64,000 nt of DNA from Labrys sedimenti (GCF_034424805.1 NZ_JAXOUF010000007.1:62001-126000), one strand, 5' to 3'; positions 8,785-17,676 are shown, counted from the first letter of the stretch. A program made the numbers and translations. The notes: generated by a model from the sequence alone, not told the origin.

Positions 8785-8812
8785 ATGGGGCGAGCAAGGA
8801 ATGGCGCCATTG

Positions 8813-8846
8813 AAAAAGGCCGGTCACGCGAGGTGCCGGCCTTTTC
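8813..8846 (-). terminator. bidirectional-type intrinsic terminator after mocE
   Basis: AAAAGGCCGG (8814-8823) pairs with CCGGCCTTTT (8836-8845) around a 12-base loop. On the minus strand the stem is followed by a T-run, 32 bases after the mocE-like stop codon, so it ends the panB-like/mocD/mocE transcript. Confidence 0.75.
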
Positions 8847-8877
8847 ATTCGAATGAAAGCGCCAAGCGCTGACAACC

Positions 8878-9189
8878 TTACAAGCGCACCCTCACATCGG
8901 TGCCGTCCGTCTCGGCCTGATATGTCTTCAGATTGACGCAAGGCGGCATCCGCAACGCCTCGCCGGTTCGATAGTCGAAGGCGCCCGAGTGCTTCGGGCA
9001 TTCGATCTCGTAGTCCATGACCAGACCATCGGCCAGATGAATGGCCTCATGGGTGCAGAGCCCGTCGGTGCAGAAGACCTCGTCGCTGGGCGAGCGATAG
9101 ATCGCATACGTCCTGCCGCCATGGTCGAAGCGAATGACGCCCTCAGCTTCGATGTCGGCAAGCTTGCAGGCGGTGATCCAGTCGGCCAT
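8878..9189 (-). CDS. mocE: MocE-type Rieske [2Fe-2S] ferredoxin
   Basis: 103 residues, a complete small Rieske protein. The cluster ligands are CTHE (Cys-x-His, residues about 45-47) and CPKH (Cys-x-x-His, about 64-67) with the usual 16-residue gap. It would pass electrons from a flavoprotein reductase to an oxygenase in the cytoplasm. The immediate upstream gene (2 bases away) is the di-iron hydroxylase and the reductase is 2 kb upstream, giving a three-part mono-oxygenase. The set matches the rhizopine catabolic genes mocD, mocE and mocF, whose products are assigned to O-demethylation of 3-O-methyl-scyllo-inosamine. Confidence 0.87.
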   Translation of the reverse strand: MADWITACKLADIEAEGVIRFDHGGRTYAIYRSPSDEVFCTDGLCTHEAIHLADGLVMDYEIECPKHSGAFDYRTGEALRMPPCVNLKTYQAETDGTDVRVRL

Positions 9190-9191
9190 CT

Positions 9192-10232
9192 CTATGCTCC
9201 TGCCTGGTCGGGATTGGACTTCTTGGCCTCGGCCTTCGCATTGAGGCGGGCTTTCTTCTTCTCGTAGCGAACCTGCATCTGCCTTTCGCCTTCCTTGCTG
9301 CCGTCGTGGAACGTGCCGAACCAGCGGTCGAAGGGGATCAGCCCGTCGCCATAATTCACCTCGAAATATTTGTGGTGGAGGTAATGGATATAGGCATGGC
9401 TATCGACGGCGGTGTCCTCGCCCAGTTCCACCTTGTCGAAGCCGACATGGCCGGGAATGGCGCCAAAGCCGGCGAAATGCAGCTGGTAGAGCGCCATGAT
9501 CGGGTTGGATGGAATGATCAGGTGCCAGAACATGGTGCCGAGATAGCAGAACTGCTCGACGGGATGCATCGAGAGGGACGACCAGGGCGAAGGATTCACC
9601 GAATTGTGGTGGACGGAGTGCACCCATTTGTAGAGCGGGGCCCAATGGATCGCCCGGTGCAGCAGGAAGAAATGGGTCTCGTGGATGATCGGCACCAGAA
9701 GCGCGAGCACGAACAGGTAGATCGGGTTCTGTGCAAAGGCGAGCCATGGCACCCAGCCATTGGCGAAGGCCATGAGCACGAACACCTCGATGCCCGTCCA
9801 GATCGGCAGGCCGGTTCCGAAGGTGCGCAGCATGTTGTCGACATTCTGGCGCTCGAAGAAGAAGGCCTTCGAACGCTGCTCGGCCGGAAACTTTCCGTTA
9901 TATTTGAAGCGATTGCTCTGGCTGCGCAGAACATAGAGCTTCAGTTCGAAAGCCCCGAAGAACAGGAAGACGGCGACGACGTTGGCGGCGAAGAGCTTCA
10001 GCACCCAGCCCCAGGCCAAAGTCTTCATCACCTCGGGTTCAGGCAGGACAAAGTACCACCAGCCGACGGCCGAGAGCGCGAACAGGACGTTGTAGGGGAG
10101 AAAATAATGTGGCAGCCACTTCAGGAGTTTCAGCGGCTGCGGCGGGAACACGAAGACCGGCGCGGTTGAGGCAGGCTCGTTCGGAGCCCAGTCGCCGCGC
10201 TTGTTGCGCGCGCCATAGGAAAGGTCGTCCAT
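9192..10232 (-). CDS. mocD: MocD-like membrane di-iron hydroxylase (fatty acid hydroxylase/sterol desaturase superfamily)
   Basis: 346 residues with about five hydrophobic segments. Three His boxes that hold the di-iron centre are present: HETHFFLLHR near residue 190, HSVHHNS near 212 and HYLHHKYFEVNYG near 295. Family members use O2 and electrons from a ferredoxin to hydroxylate C-H bonds at the membrane. With MocE just downstream, hydroxylation of an O-methyl group (releasing formaldehyde) is the likely reaction. The extended Lys-rich tail after residue 320 is cytoplasmic in type. The start ATG at 10232 lies a few bases after the end of the panB-like gene, so this is one operon. Confidence 0.87.
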   Translation of the reverse strand: MDDLSYGARNKRGDWAPNEPASTAPVFVFPPQPLKLLKWLPHYFLPYNVLFALSAVGWWYFVLPEPEVMKTLAWGWVLKLFAANVVAVFLFFGAFELKLYVLRSQSNRFKYNGKFPAEQRSKAFFFERQNVDNMLRTFGTGLPIWTGIEVFVLMAFANGWVPWLAFAQNPIYLFVLALLVPIIHETHFFLLHRAIHWAPLYKWVHSVHHNSVNPSPWSSLSMHPVEQFCYLGTMFWHLIIPSNPIMALYQLHFAGFGAIPGHVGFDKVELGEDTAVDSHAYIHYLHHKYFEVNYGDGLIPFDRWFGTFHDGSKEGERQMQVRYEKKKARLNAKAEAKKSNPDQAGA

Positions 10233-10244
10233 GGCGGCCTCCTT

Positions 10245-11035
10245 TCAGAGCTTGTTGGAAAGGGTCAGGAAACGTTCGAAGGCGTCATCGTCCATGTCGA
10301 CCTGATGCCCGGCTTCCGGATAGGCGCCATTCTCGACATCAGCGGCAAAGGCCTGGAACGCCATCACTCGCTTTTGCTGCAACTCCGCCTCGAGGGCAGT
10401 GAAATCGGCATATTTCTTCGCGTGACGGGGGTAGTGCCCAGTATTCGTCCCCAGCACATCGGACGAAAACAGATATTGCGTGTCGCAGGCCGATCCACAT
10501 CCCATGCCCATCGTGATCATCGGGTTGAACGCGTGATGAAGTCGGCAAGGCGCACGGGGACCACCTCGACCTCGATGAAGGCCGCTCCCGCATTCTCGAT
10601 GTCCTTGACGGCGCGCATAACCTGGGCCGCTTCTTCGGCTTTCCTGCCGATGGCACGGAAATTCGTCCAGGTTGCTCGATTTGGCACGAGGCCGACATGG
10701 CCGGTGACCGGGATGCCTTCACGTGCCATGGCCTCGATGAAGAACGGAGAGTGCGAGCAGTAGACGGCATCGGCACCGCGGCGCAGGATCTCGAAGCCGA
10801 GCCGGATGGCGTCCCGGGGCGAAGAGACCGAGCCATGCGGCATTCCGGCCGACAGGAAAGCGCCGGGCGCGGCCTTGCGCACGGCTTCGAGTTGATGATC
10901 GGGCTCACAGGAAAGAACCACGATACCCGCCGCCTGCGCGGCGGTGGCCTCGGCCGGCGTATCGACATGCAGTTGTACCCACTTTTGCAGGCCTTTCTGG
11001 CTCCGCAGATCGTAAACCGACGGCCGACGGTCCAT
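10245..11035 (-). pseudogene. PanB-like (ketopantoate hydroxymethyltransferase/PEP mutase superfamily) gene split by a frameshift
   Basis: The first part (11035 to 10517, 172 residues, RBS AGGGAGG) carries HVDTPAEATAAQAAGI, GADAVYCS and GIPVTGHVGLVPNRATW, a PanB-like TIM barrel. It stops just where PanB proteins read LADFIT. The rest (10520 to 10245) continues the fold in another frame: ITMGMGCGSACDTQYLFSSD and HYPRHAKKYADF. The second part begins with an ATG overlapping the first stop as ATGA, so reinitiation could still yield two chains. Classical PanB moves a one-carbon unit from methylene-tetrahydrofolate; here such a role could suit formaldehyde released by demethylation, which is inference. 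A sequencing error is the simplest alternative. Confidence 0.75.
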
Positions 11036-11100
11036 CGCCTTGCCTCCCTTTTTCTCGCATTGATGATAGCCGGCGTACCGAAAGCCGTCGCCGGATTACT

Positions 11101-11116
11101 TGATCAAAATTGATCA
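11101..11116. promoter_or_regulatory. operator TGATCA-N4-TGATCA (copy 3)
   Basis: Exact half sites with spacer AAAT, 66 bases upstream of the panB-like start, in front of the panB-like/mocD/mocE operon. Confidence 0.78.
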
Positions 11117-11177
11117 GGCGCTCGCGACCTCCCCGGTCGCATATCACCGCCTCGGCCCTGCAGGCCGACCGACGTGG

Positions 11178-12413
11178 TCACGCCGCAAGCAAGCTCTTCA
11201 GATTGACCTTTGGCGTCGACAGGGCATCCACCGAAGGCCTGGCACGCCTAGCGATCAACATCTCCGCCAGGCGAATATCACGGGCCACTGCATTGCCAGG
11301 CCCGATGCCACTCGCCGCAACGAGACGGCCCGATTCATCCAGATGAAACTGCAGAACGGCATTTGGTCCCAGGTCGCGCCGCACGAGCGAGCATCCCTGA
11401 TCGACCAATCCGGCCACCTGGAGACTGAGATCATATTGATCCGACCAGAACCAGGGCACGGCGGAAATCGCGTCATCGGCGCCAAGCATGTTGCGGGCCG
11501 CCAGCGCACCATGATCCTGCGCATTGCGCCAGGACTCCAGCCTCACCCGCCGGTTGTCATAGACCGGCAAGGGGAACGAACAGCAATCGCCGCCGGCGAA
11601 GATCGACGGATCGCTGGTGCGAAGCCGGACATCGACGGCTATGCCGTTTTCGATCGCCAACCCGGTTGCTTCGGCAAGCTCCGTCGCCGGCAGGGCACCG
11701 ACACCGGCGACCACGAGATCGGCAGCGATCTCCTGTCCGTTCGCCAAACGCAGTACGACCTGCCTGCCCTTGTCCTGCAAGGACAGGATAGGGATCCCGC
11801 ACACCAGTTGGACGCCAGCCGCCAAATGACGCGCCTCCACCATGCGGGCGATCTCTTCAGGCACGCCCCGGCTGAGGATGCGTTGCTGAACTTCGACCAG
11901 CGTTACGCCCGCACCGCGTTGGATTGCACTGGCTGCGAGTTCCAGCCCGATGAAACCGCCGCCGATGATGGCGATCTTCGCGCCGGGCCGGAAATGGCTG
12001 CGCAGACGCTCTAGATCTTCGAAGCGACGCAATGTCACGCAGTGATGAATGGCGTCGCCGGGAAGCGCGATGCGCCGCGCATGCGCACCGGTGGCGAGCA
12101 GGAGCCTGTGATAGGCAAGGCTCTGGCCATCGGACAGATACACCTGCCTTGCCATGCGGTCGATGCCCTGCACCTTGATACCGGTGAGGCACCTGATCGC
12201 GCAGGCCTCGAAGCGAGCGGCGGTGGCGATGGTCTTGGGACCGGGCGCAGCCTCGCCAGTCAACGCATCCTTGGACAAGGGCGGCCGCTCATAGGGAAGA
12301 TGGGCCTCCTCGCCGATGAGCGTCACCGAGCCCGTGAAGCCAAGTTCGCGCAATGCGAAGGCAGCCCTGCAGCCCGCCTCGCCCGCACCGATGATGACCA
12401 TATGCTCGCTCAT
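11178..12413 (-). CDS. mocF: MocF-like FAD-dependent ferredoxin reductase
   Basis: 411 residues, the usual length of oxygenase-coupled ferredoxin reductases. The FAD-binding GxGxxG is GAGEAG (residues 9-14), the NAD(H)-binding loop is GGGFIGLE near 152, and the flavin-contacting IFAGGDC lies near 275. A C-terminal reductase dimer domain follows with PWFWSDQYDLSLQ. It takes electrons from NAD(P)H and reduces the MocE ferredoxin. It has its own operator-bearing promoter, so it is a separate transcription unit of the same regulon. Start ATG at 12413 with GGAA upstream. Confidence 0.87.
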   Translation of the reverse strand: MSEHMVIIGAGEAGCRAAFALRELGFTGSVTLIGEEAHLPYERPPLSKDALTGEAAPGPKTIATAARFEACAIRCLTGIKVQGIDRMARQVYLSDGQSLAYHRLLLATGAHARRIALPGDAIHHCVTLRRFEDLERLRSHFRPGAKIAIIGGGFIGLELAASAIQRGAGVTLVEVQQRILSRGVPEEIARMVEARHLAAGVQLVCGIPILSLQDKGRQVVLRLANGQEIAADLVVAGVGALPATELAEATGLAIENGIAVDVRLRTSDPSIFAGGDCCSFPLPVYDNRRVRLESWRNAQDHGALAARNMLGADDAISAVPWFWSDQYDLSLQVAGLVDQGCSLVRRDLGPNAVLQFHLDESGRLVAASGIGPGNAVARDIRLAEMLIARRARPSVDALSTPKVNLKSLLAA

Positions 12414-12503
12414 GGTTCCATTCCGCCTTCGCCGGCGACGCGATGGCGTCTTCTCCGTGCCGCGAAATGTGCAGGAAAACCGATTGGATTGAACGAGGAG
12501 TCT

Positions 12504-12519
12504 TGATCAGATTTGATCA
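12504..12519. promoter_or_regulatory. operator TGATCA-N4-TGATCA (copy 4)
   Basis: Exact half sites with spacer GATT, 91 bases upstream of the mocF-like start codon. Confidence 0.78.
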
Positions 12520-12582
12520 TCCCAATGGGCTGGCACTCCTCGGCGGTCCTGCCGTCAGCATTCCAGCCCAGGCACCTCTTCG

Positions 12583-13503
12583 TCACGCCACGGCCGCGTC
12601 CTTGCCCGTGATGAACGCCGTCAGGCGCGGACAAATGAAATCGAGGAAGGCCCTGACGCGATAGGGCAGATGCGGGCCGCCCAGATAGAGGGCGTGGATC
12701 TGTTCCTCGTCCCCCTCGACCGCCTCCGATAGAACCTCGACGAGGCGGCCGGCCGCGATATCGGCCCGGACATGATATTCGCCGAGCCGCGCCAGCCCGG
12801 CTCCCGCCACTGCCATGCGCCGAACGGTCTCGCCATTATTGGCCAGCAGGGGCCCGCCGACGACGCGATCGACGATACGCGCCCCTTCCCGCAACGGCCA
12901 GACCGGCGCGGCCCTCCGGAAATTGAAGCCGAGGCAATTGTGCCCGGCGAGATCCTCTACGGTCCTGGGCTCGCCCCGGCGCTCGACATAGCGCGGAGCA
13001 GCAACGATCTTGCGCCGGGCTACGCCGATGCGGCGAGCGACCATGGCGGAATCCTGCAGCGTGCCGACCCGGAAGGCGACATCGGTACGGTCGAGATAGA
13101 GATCGACCATCTCGTCGGACAGGGAGACGTCGACGACGATATTGGGATGGGCCGCCCAGAACGCCGGCAGCAGCGGTTCCAGGCCCAGCACGCCCAAGGC
13201 GACCGAGGCGTTGACCCGGACGGTGCCGCCGGCACTGGCCGCGCCTTGGGACAGGCTGCGCTCGATCTCGTCCAGTTCCGCCAGCAAAGCGAGGCTCTTC
13301 TCATAGAAGATCTGCCCCTCGGCCGTGAGCGACAGCCGGCGCGTGGAACGCTCGAGCAGGCGCACGCCCAGGCGCTCCTCGATGCGGCCGATCAGCTTGC
13401 TGACCGTCGAGGGCGTCATCAATAGCAATCGCGCCGCTTCGGAGAAGCTACCGCTCTCCACCACGCGCAGGAAGACCTGCATCTCGCCGACGCGATTGTC
13501 CAT
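12583..13503 (-). CDS. LysR-family transcriptional regulator
   Basis: 306 residues. The N-terminal HTH spans residues 6-64 (FSEAARLLLMTPSTVSKLIGRIEERLGVRLLERSTRRLSLT) and is followed by the substrate-binding domain with DRTDVAFRVGTL, which places it in the CrgA/DsdC-like group. It is divergent from the LLM oxidoreductase gene and separated by an 88-base control region, so it is the likely regulator of the five-gene cluster to the right (LLM, AKR, MFS, MoaF-like, PPC). The last codons lie 63 bases from the mocF operator, but nothing else links it to the moc genes. Confidence 0.88.
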   Translation of the reverse strand: MDNRVGEMQVFLRVVESGSFSEAARLLLMTPSTVSKLIGRIEERLGVRLLERSTRRLSLTAEGQIFYEKSLALLAELDEIERSLSQGAASAGGTVRVNASVALGVLGLEPLLPAFWAAHPNIVVDVSLSDEMVDLYLDRTDVAFRVGTLQDSAMVARRIGVARRKIVAAPRYVERRGEPRTVEDLAGHNCLGFNFRRAAPVWPLREGARIVDRVVGGPLLANNGETVRRMAVAGAGLARLGEYHVRADIAAGRLVEVLSEAVEGDEEQIHALYLGGPHLPYRVRAFLDFICPRLTAFITGKDAAVA

Positions 13504-13591
13504 GCGAGGCTCCGTCTATGAACTGGTTTCACAGATAATGTGGAAGGCGAGGCAATTATCAAGTCGGATCTAAAGAGATACCTAGCCACTC

Positions 13592-14575
13592 ATGAAAAAG
13601 ATTTCCGCATTGGAGTTGATCCGCAAGCCGGATCACATGACCCTCGGCATCGAGTTGCCGCTCGACAATGACTGGTCACCTGCCGGCGAGGCCCAGCGGG
13701 CAGCGCAAGGGCGCCCGCGCGGCGTTCCCGATCTCGATGCGCAGACCGATCTCGTCCGCAAGGCCGACGATCTCGGCTTCTCGGCGATCTGGATGCGCGA
13801 CGTGCCTGTCTTCGACCAGGTGAACATGGGCGATGCCGGCTCGGTCCACGATGTCTTCACCCTGCTCGGCTTTCTCGCCGGCGTGACCCGCAAGGCGGCC
13901 CTCGGTACCGCCGCGGTCGTCCTGCCGATCCGCCATCCCCTGATGACGGCCAAGGCAGCGGCCTCGGTGGACGCCCTCTCCGGCGGCCGCCTGATCCTCG
14001 GTGTGGCCTCGGGCGACCGGCCGGTCGAATATCCTCTGCTCGGCCTTGATTTCGAGGCCCGTGGGGAAGCTTTCCGGGAGGCGGTCACCTATCTGCGTGC
14101 GGCCTGGCAGCCCGGCGGCCTGCCGGTGAACGGCGAGCGTGTCCCTGCGCTGGACCTGCTGCCGAGGCCGGTGCAGCCGACGATCCCTCTGGTCGTGGCC
14201 GGCCAGGCCCGGCAGGACGACGCCTGGCTCGCCGCCCATATGGACGGTCGCTTCGTCTATCCGGGCAGCCTCGACAAGACGGCCCAGCAGGCGCGCGGCT
14301 GGGCCGACGCGACGGCCGGGCGCGGCGCCTTCATCAGCGCATTCCATCTCGACCTGCTCGACCGGGCCGATGCGCCTGCCACGCCGATCCGCTTCGGCGC
14401 CCGCGTCGGCCGCGAGGGCCTGGTCGCGCATTTCAGGGCGCTGGCTGCGGCAGGCATCGACCACATCGCCATCAATCTGCGGCAGTCGGCCCGCCCGCTT
14501 GCCGAAGTCCTCGAGGAACTCGCATCGGATGTCATGCCGATGCTGACCAGGAACCCCGCGGCGCTGGCCGCCTGA
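13592..14575 (+). CDS. LLM-class (luciferase-like) flavin-dependent oxidoreductase
   Basis: 327 residues. The TIM-barrel pattern of bacterial luciferase-like monooxygenases is clear: FSAIWMRDVPVF, LGTAAVVLPIRHP and LSGGRLILGVASGDRP (the flavin phosphate contact). The NTD region AGEAQRAAQGRPRGV is unusual. Members use reduced FMN or F420; in proteobacteria FMN is expected, with reductant supplied by a separate reductase. It opens a cluster with an aldo/keto reductase (18 bases downstream) and an exporter, suggesting detoxification of a carbonyl or xenobiotic. The ribosome-binding site is weak. Confidence 0.85.
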   Translation: MKKISALELIRKPDHMTLGIELPLDNDWSPAGEAQRAAQGRPRGVPDLDAQTDLVRKADDLGFSAIWMRDVPVFDQVNMGDAGSVHDVFTLLGFLAGVTRKAALGTAAVVLPIRHPLMTAKAAASVDALSGGRLILGVASGDRPVEYPLLGLDFEARGEAFREAVTYLRAAWQPGGLPVNGERVPALDLLPRPVQPTIPLVVAGQARQDDAWLAAHMDGRFVYPGSLDKTAQQARGWADATAGRGAFISAFHLDLLDRADAPATPIRFGARVGREGLVAHFRALAAAGIDHIAINLRQSARPLAEVLEELASDVMPMLTRNPAALAA

Positions 14576-14593
14576 CACTCCCAGGAGACGAAA

Positions 14594-15418
14594 ATGCAGA
14601 CCATCAATGTCCACGGCGCGGCCATTCCCGCCCTCGGCTTCGGCGTGTTCCGCATGTCGGACGCCGAAGTGGAGCGCGTCGTTCCCGCCGCGCTCGAAGC
14701 CGGCTTTCGCCATTTCGACACCGCCCAGATCTATCAGAACGAGGCCGCGCTCGGCCGCGCCCTCCAGGCCGCCGGCGCCCGTCGCGAGGATCTGTTCCTG
14801 ACCACCAAGGTCTGGGTCGACAATTATAGCCAGGCCAGGTTCGCCGCCTCGGTCGATGAAAGCCTCGACCGGCTGAAAGTGGACCAGGTCGACCTCCTGT
14901 TGCTGCATTGGCCGGGCGACAAGGTCGCCATCGCCGATCAGGTCGAGATGCTGAACACCGTCCAGGCTGCCGGCAAGACCCGCTTCATCGGCGTGAGCAA
15001 CCAGAATATCGCCCAGATGCAGGAGACGATCGCGCTAAGCAAGGCACCCATCGTCACCAACCAGGTCGAACTGCACCCCTATCTCGACCAGCGCGCCCTC
15101 GCCGCGGCCGCCAGGTCCATGGGCGTGGCCGTCAGCGCCTATTACGGCATGGCCGACGGCGCCGTGCCTCGCGATCCGCTGCTCCAGCGCATCGGCGCGA
15201 AATATGGCAAGAGCGCCGCGCAGGTCGCGCTGCGCTGGCTGGTCCAGCAAGGCTTCGTGGCGCTGTCCAAGACCGCCAGGCCCGAGCGGGTGGCCGAGAA
15301 TATCGCCATCTTCGACTTCGCCCTGAGCGATGACGACATGGCGGCGATCGGCACGCTCGCCCGCCCGGATGGCCGCCTCGTCAGTCCTCCGGGTCTGGCC
15401 CCGGCCTGGGACGACTAA
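14594..15418 (+). CDS. aldo/keto reductase, 2,5-diketo-gluconate reductase (DkgB) type
   Basis: 274 residues. The catalytic residues are in FRHFDTAQIYQNE (Asp, Tyr), TTKVW (Lys) and LLLLHWP (His). The C-terminal coenzyme segment ALSKTARPERVAENI matches the AKR5 group. These enzymes reduce aldehydes such as methylglyoxal, and some reduce 2,5-diketo-D-gluconate. It lies 18 bases after the LLM gene and 9 before the MFS gene with AGGAGA upstream, so it is operonic. Confidence 0.87.
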   Translation: MQTINVHGAAIPALGFGVFRMSDAEVERVVPAALEAGFRHFDTAQIYQNEAALGRALQAAGARREDLFLTTKVWVDNYSQARFAASVDESLDRLKVDQVDLLLLHWPGDKVAIADQVEMLNTVQAAGKTRFIGVSNQNIAQMQETIALSKAPIVTNQVELHPYLDQRALAAAARSMGVAVSAYYGMADGAVPRDPLLQRIGAKYGKSAAQVALRWLVQQGFVALSKTARPERVAENIAIFDFALSDDDMAAIGTLARPDGRLVSPPGLAPAWDD

Positions 15419-15427
15419 GGAGGGACG

Positions 15428-16633
15428 ATGATGAACACGAACGGTTCGGCCGCTTCAAGCGGTGCGCCCCGGCAGGGGTTCAACTGGCCCCTGCTCGCCC
15501 TGGCCATCGGCGCCTTCGGCATCGGGACGACCGAATTCACGCCCATGGGCCTGCTGCCCGTCATCGCTGACGGCGTCGGTGTTTCGATCCCGACGGCGGG
15601 CATGCTCGTCAGCGCCTATGCGATCGGCGTGATGCTGGGTGCTCCGATTATGACGCTCGCCTTCAGCCGCTTCGGCAAACGCACCGCACTGATGCTGCTG
15701 ATGGGCATTTTCACCGTCGGCAACATCCTGTCGGCGCTCGCACCGGGATATACCACCCTGCTGCTCGCGCGGCTGGTCACCAGCCTCAACCATGGCGCCT
15801 TCTTCGGCCTCGGTGCCGTGGTTGCCGCCAGTGTCGTGCCCAAGGAGAAGCAGGCGAGCGCGGTCGCGACCATGTTCATGGGGCTGACGATCGCCAATAT
15901 AGGCGGCGTGCCAGCGGCCACCTGGATCGGCCAGCAGATCGGCTGGCGCATGGCCTTCGCCGGTACGGCAGTACTCGGCCTCCTCGCCATCGCCTCGCTC
16001 TGGCTGGCGCTGCCCAAGGGCGAGCCCGGCACGGTGCCTGACGTCAAGCGCGAACTCGGCGTGCTCAGCCGGCCGGCCGTCCTGCTGGCGATGGCGACGA
16101 CCGTGATGGGTGCCGGCGCCATGTTCACGCTCTACACCTACGTCGCGCCGGTGCTGGCGGACCTCACCGGCGCCTCGGATACCTTCGTCACGCTTGCGCT
16201 CGTCCTGATCGGCGTCGGCTTCACCCTCGGCAACGGCCTGGGCGGACGGCTCGCCGACTGGTCGCTCGATGGTGCCACCAAGATCTTCCTCGCCGCCCTC
16301 GCGCTCATCATGGTGCTGCTGCCCTTGGTGCTGACGAGCCATGTCGGGGCGGCGATCGGGCTGCTTGCCTGGGGCGCTGCAACCTTCGCCATCGTCCCGC
16401 CCGTGCAGATGCGGGTCATGCAGGCGGCGGCGGAAGCACCGGGCCTGGCCTCCTCCATCAATGTCGGCGCCTTCAATCTCGGCAATGCGGTCGGGGCGGC
16501 TGTCGGCGGCGGCGTCATCAGCCTTGGCTTGGGCTACGCGGCGGTTCCCGTCGCCGGTGGCGCGCTTGCCGCGGCCGGCCTGGCGCTGGTGTGGCTCGGC
16601 CGGACGCGGACGGCCCTCGCCTGCCATGCCTGA
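15428..16633 (+). CDS. MFS transporter, AraJ/drug:H+ antiporter type
   Basis: 401 residues with 12 expected membrane segments. IGTTEFTPMGLLPVIADG in the first helix and the motif RFGKRTALMLLMG in the loop between helices 2 and 3 are characteristic of the DHA1/AraJ-like group. It probably exports the product or substrate of the two neighbouring oxidoreductases across the inner membrane. Start ATG at 15428 with AGGAGGGACG in front; a second ATG directly follows. Confidence 0.87.
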   Translation: MMNTNGSAASSGAPRQGFNWPLLALAIGAFGIGTTEFTPMGLLPVIADGVGVSIPTAGMLVSAYAIGVMLGAPIMTLAFSRFGKRTALMLLMGIFTVGNILSALAPGYTTLLLARLVTSLNHGAFFGLGAVVAASVVPKEKQASAVATMFMGLTIANIGGVPAATWIGQQIGWRMAFAGTAVLGLLAIASLWLALPKGEPGTVPDVKRELGVLSRPAVLLAMATTVMGAGAMFTLYTYVAPVLADLTGASDTFVTLALVLIGVGFTLGNGLGGRLADWSLDGATKIFLAALALIMVLLPLVLTSHVGAAIGLLAWGAATFAIVPPVQMRVMQAAAEAPGLASSINVGAFNLGNAVGAAVGGGVISLGLGYAAVPVAGGALAAAGLALVWLGRTRTALACHA

Positions 16634-16659
16634 GGCAACGCTCACAAAGGTGAAACCAA

Positions 16660-16986
16660 ATGAACCCTATCGCATTTCCCCTGGCCGGGCAGCGTTTCGA
16701 GGTCGACTACGGCGACCTCGTCGCCACCAATGCCCATGCGGCGGACGCCCCTTTACTCCACTATGAGATTACCAAGGGCCCGCTGACCGGCAACAGAGCG
16801 ACCGTCGGCTTCGAGTGGCAGCATCTGTGCGGACAGTCCTATGCCATCTCCTGGCAGGAGGCCGACGGCTCCACGGTCGTCCACATCGACGACTTCGAGG
16901 CGGGGCACTCGCTCGCCTTTTTCACGACGCCGGATGGCACGTTCTTCCGCCTGGAAGGCAGCCTGCAGCCGCTGGCTGCATCATAG
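16660..16986 (+). CDS. MoaF-like small protein
   Basis: 108 residues, compact beta-rich sequence with LHYEITKGPLTGNRATV and ISWQEADGSTVVHIDDFE, the pattern of MoaF-related lipocalin-like proteins. MoaF-family members are poorly understood; they bind small ligands and often sit beside oxidoreductases. It starts 26 bases after the MFS gene and lies in the same LysR-controlled cluster. No signal peptide, so cytoplasmic. Confidence 0.7.
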   Translation: MNPIAFPLAGQRFEVDYGDLVATNAHAADAPLLHYEITKGPLTGNRATVGFEWQHLCGQSYAISWQEADGSTVVHIDDFEAGHSLAFFTTPDGTFFRLEGSLQPLAAS

Positions 16987-17047
16987 GGGTGGCAGCCCTG
17001 GCGCCGACGGCGCGACCAGCCTGCAGCAACGGTTCAGGAGGTCCGGG

Positions 17048-17479
17048 ATGACCGAGCACAGGCGCTACATACAAACGCCGGACGGCTATTTCATGGTCCT
17101 GCGGCAGGGCGACGACGTCTTCGCGCGGCTCGAGGCCCTGATGAAGGAGAAAGCGGTTCCGGCTGCCAGCTTTGTCGGCTTCGGATTTCTCCGGCAGGCG
17201 ACCTTCGGGTTCTTCGATTTCGACGACAAGGCCTATCGTCCGAAAACCATCGAGAATCTCGAGCTCGCCAACATGACCGGAACCTTGGCGTGGAAGGATG
17301 GCAAGCCCGCGATCCATGCCCATGGCGTGGCGGCGGACGACCACTTCCATGCCTTCGGCGGCCATCTGCTCGCGCTCGAGGTCGGCCGTGGCTCGCTGGA
17401 GATCCGGGTGTCGGTCTTTCCCACGCGACTAGAGCGCGCGTTCGATCCTGCGATCGGCGCGAATGTGCTGCAGCTCTGA
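17048..17479 (+). CDS. PPC/DUF296-domain protein
   Basis: 143 residues, about the length of single-domain bacterial PPC proteins. The frame is open further upstream, but ATG at 17048 follows CAGGAGG and starts the domain cleanly. Typical segments are FVGFGFLRQATFGFFDF and the metal-ligand pair in HAHGVAADDHFHAFGGHL. Bacterial members form trimers with a Zn site; the biological role is not known, although they resemble plant AHL DNA-binding domains. It is the last gene of the LysR cluster. Confidence 0.78.
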   Translation: MTEHRRYIQTPDGYFMVLRQGDDVFARLEALMKEKAVPAASFVGFGFLRQATFGFFDFDDKAYRPKTIENLELANMTGTLAWKDGKPAIHAHGVAADDHFHAFGGHLLALEVGRGSLEIRVSVFPTRLERAFDPAIGANVLQL

Positions 17480-17676
17480 CAGCCAGATCGCGGATCCTTC
17501 GTTACCAACCCGATCGACGGTCTTTCCCCGGGGGCGGGGCGTTCGGCGTGGAACGCGTCGTGCAAGGCGGCATATTGGGCGGCAAAGGTTGCGCCGGGCC
17601 GGGCGATGCATCGGTAGAAAGAAGCGAAAACCCTGTTTCGGCACTGGATCGCCTGTGACAAGGTTTGCAACGGCTC

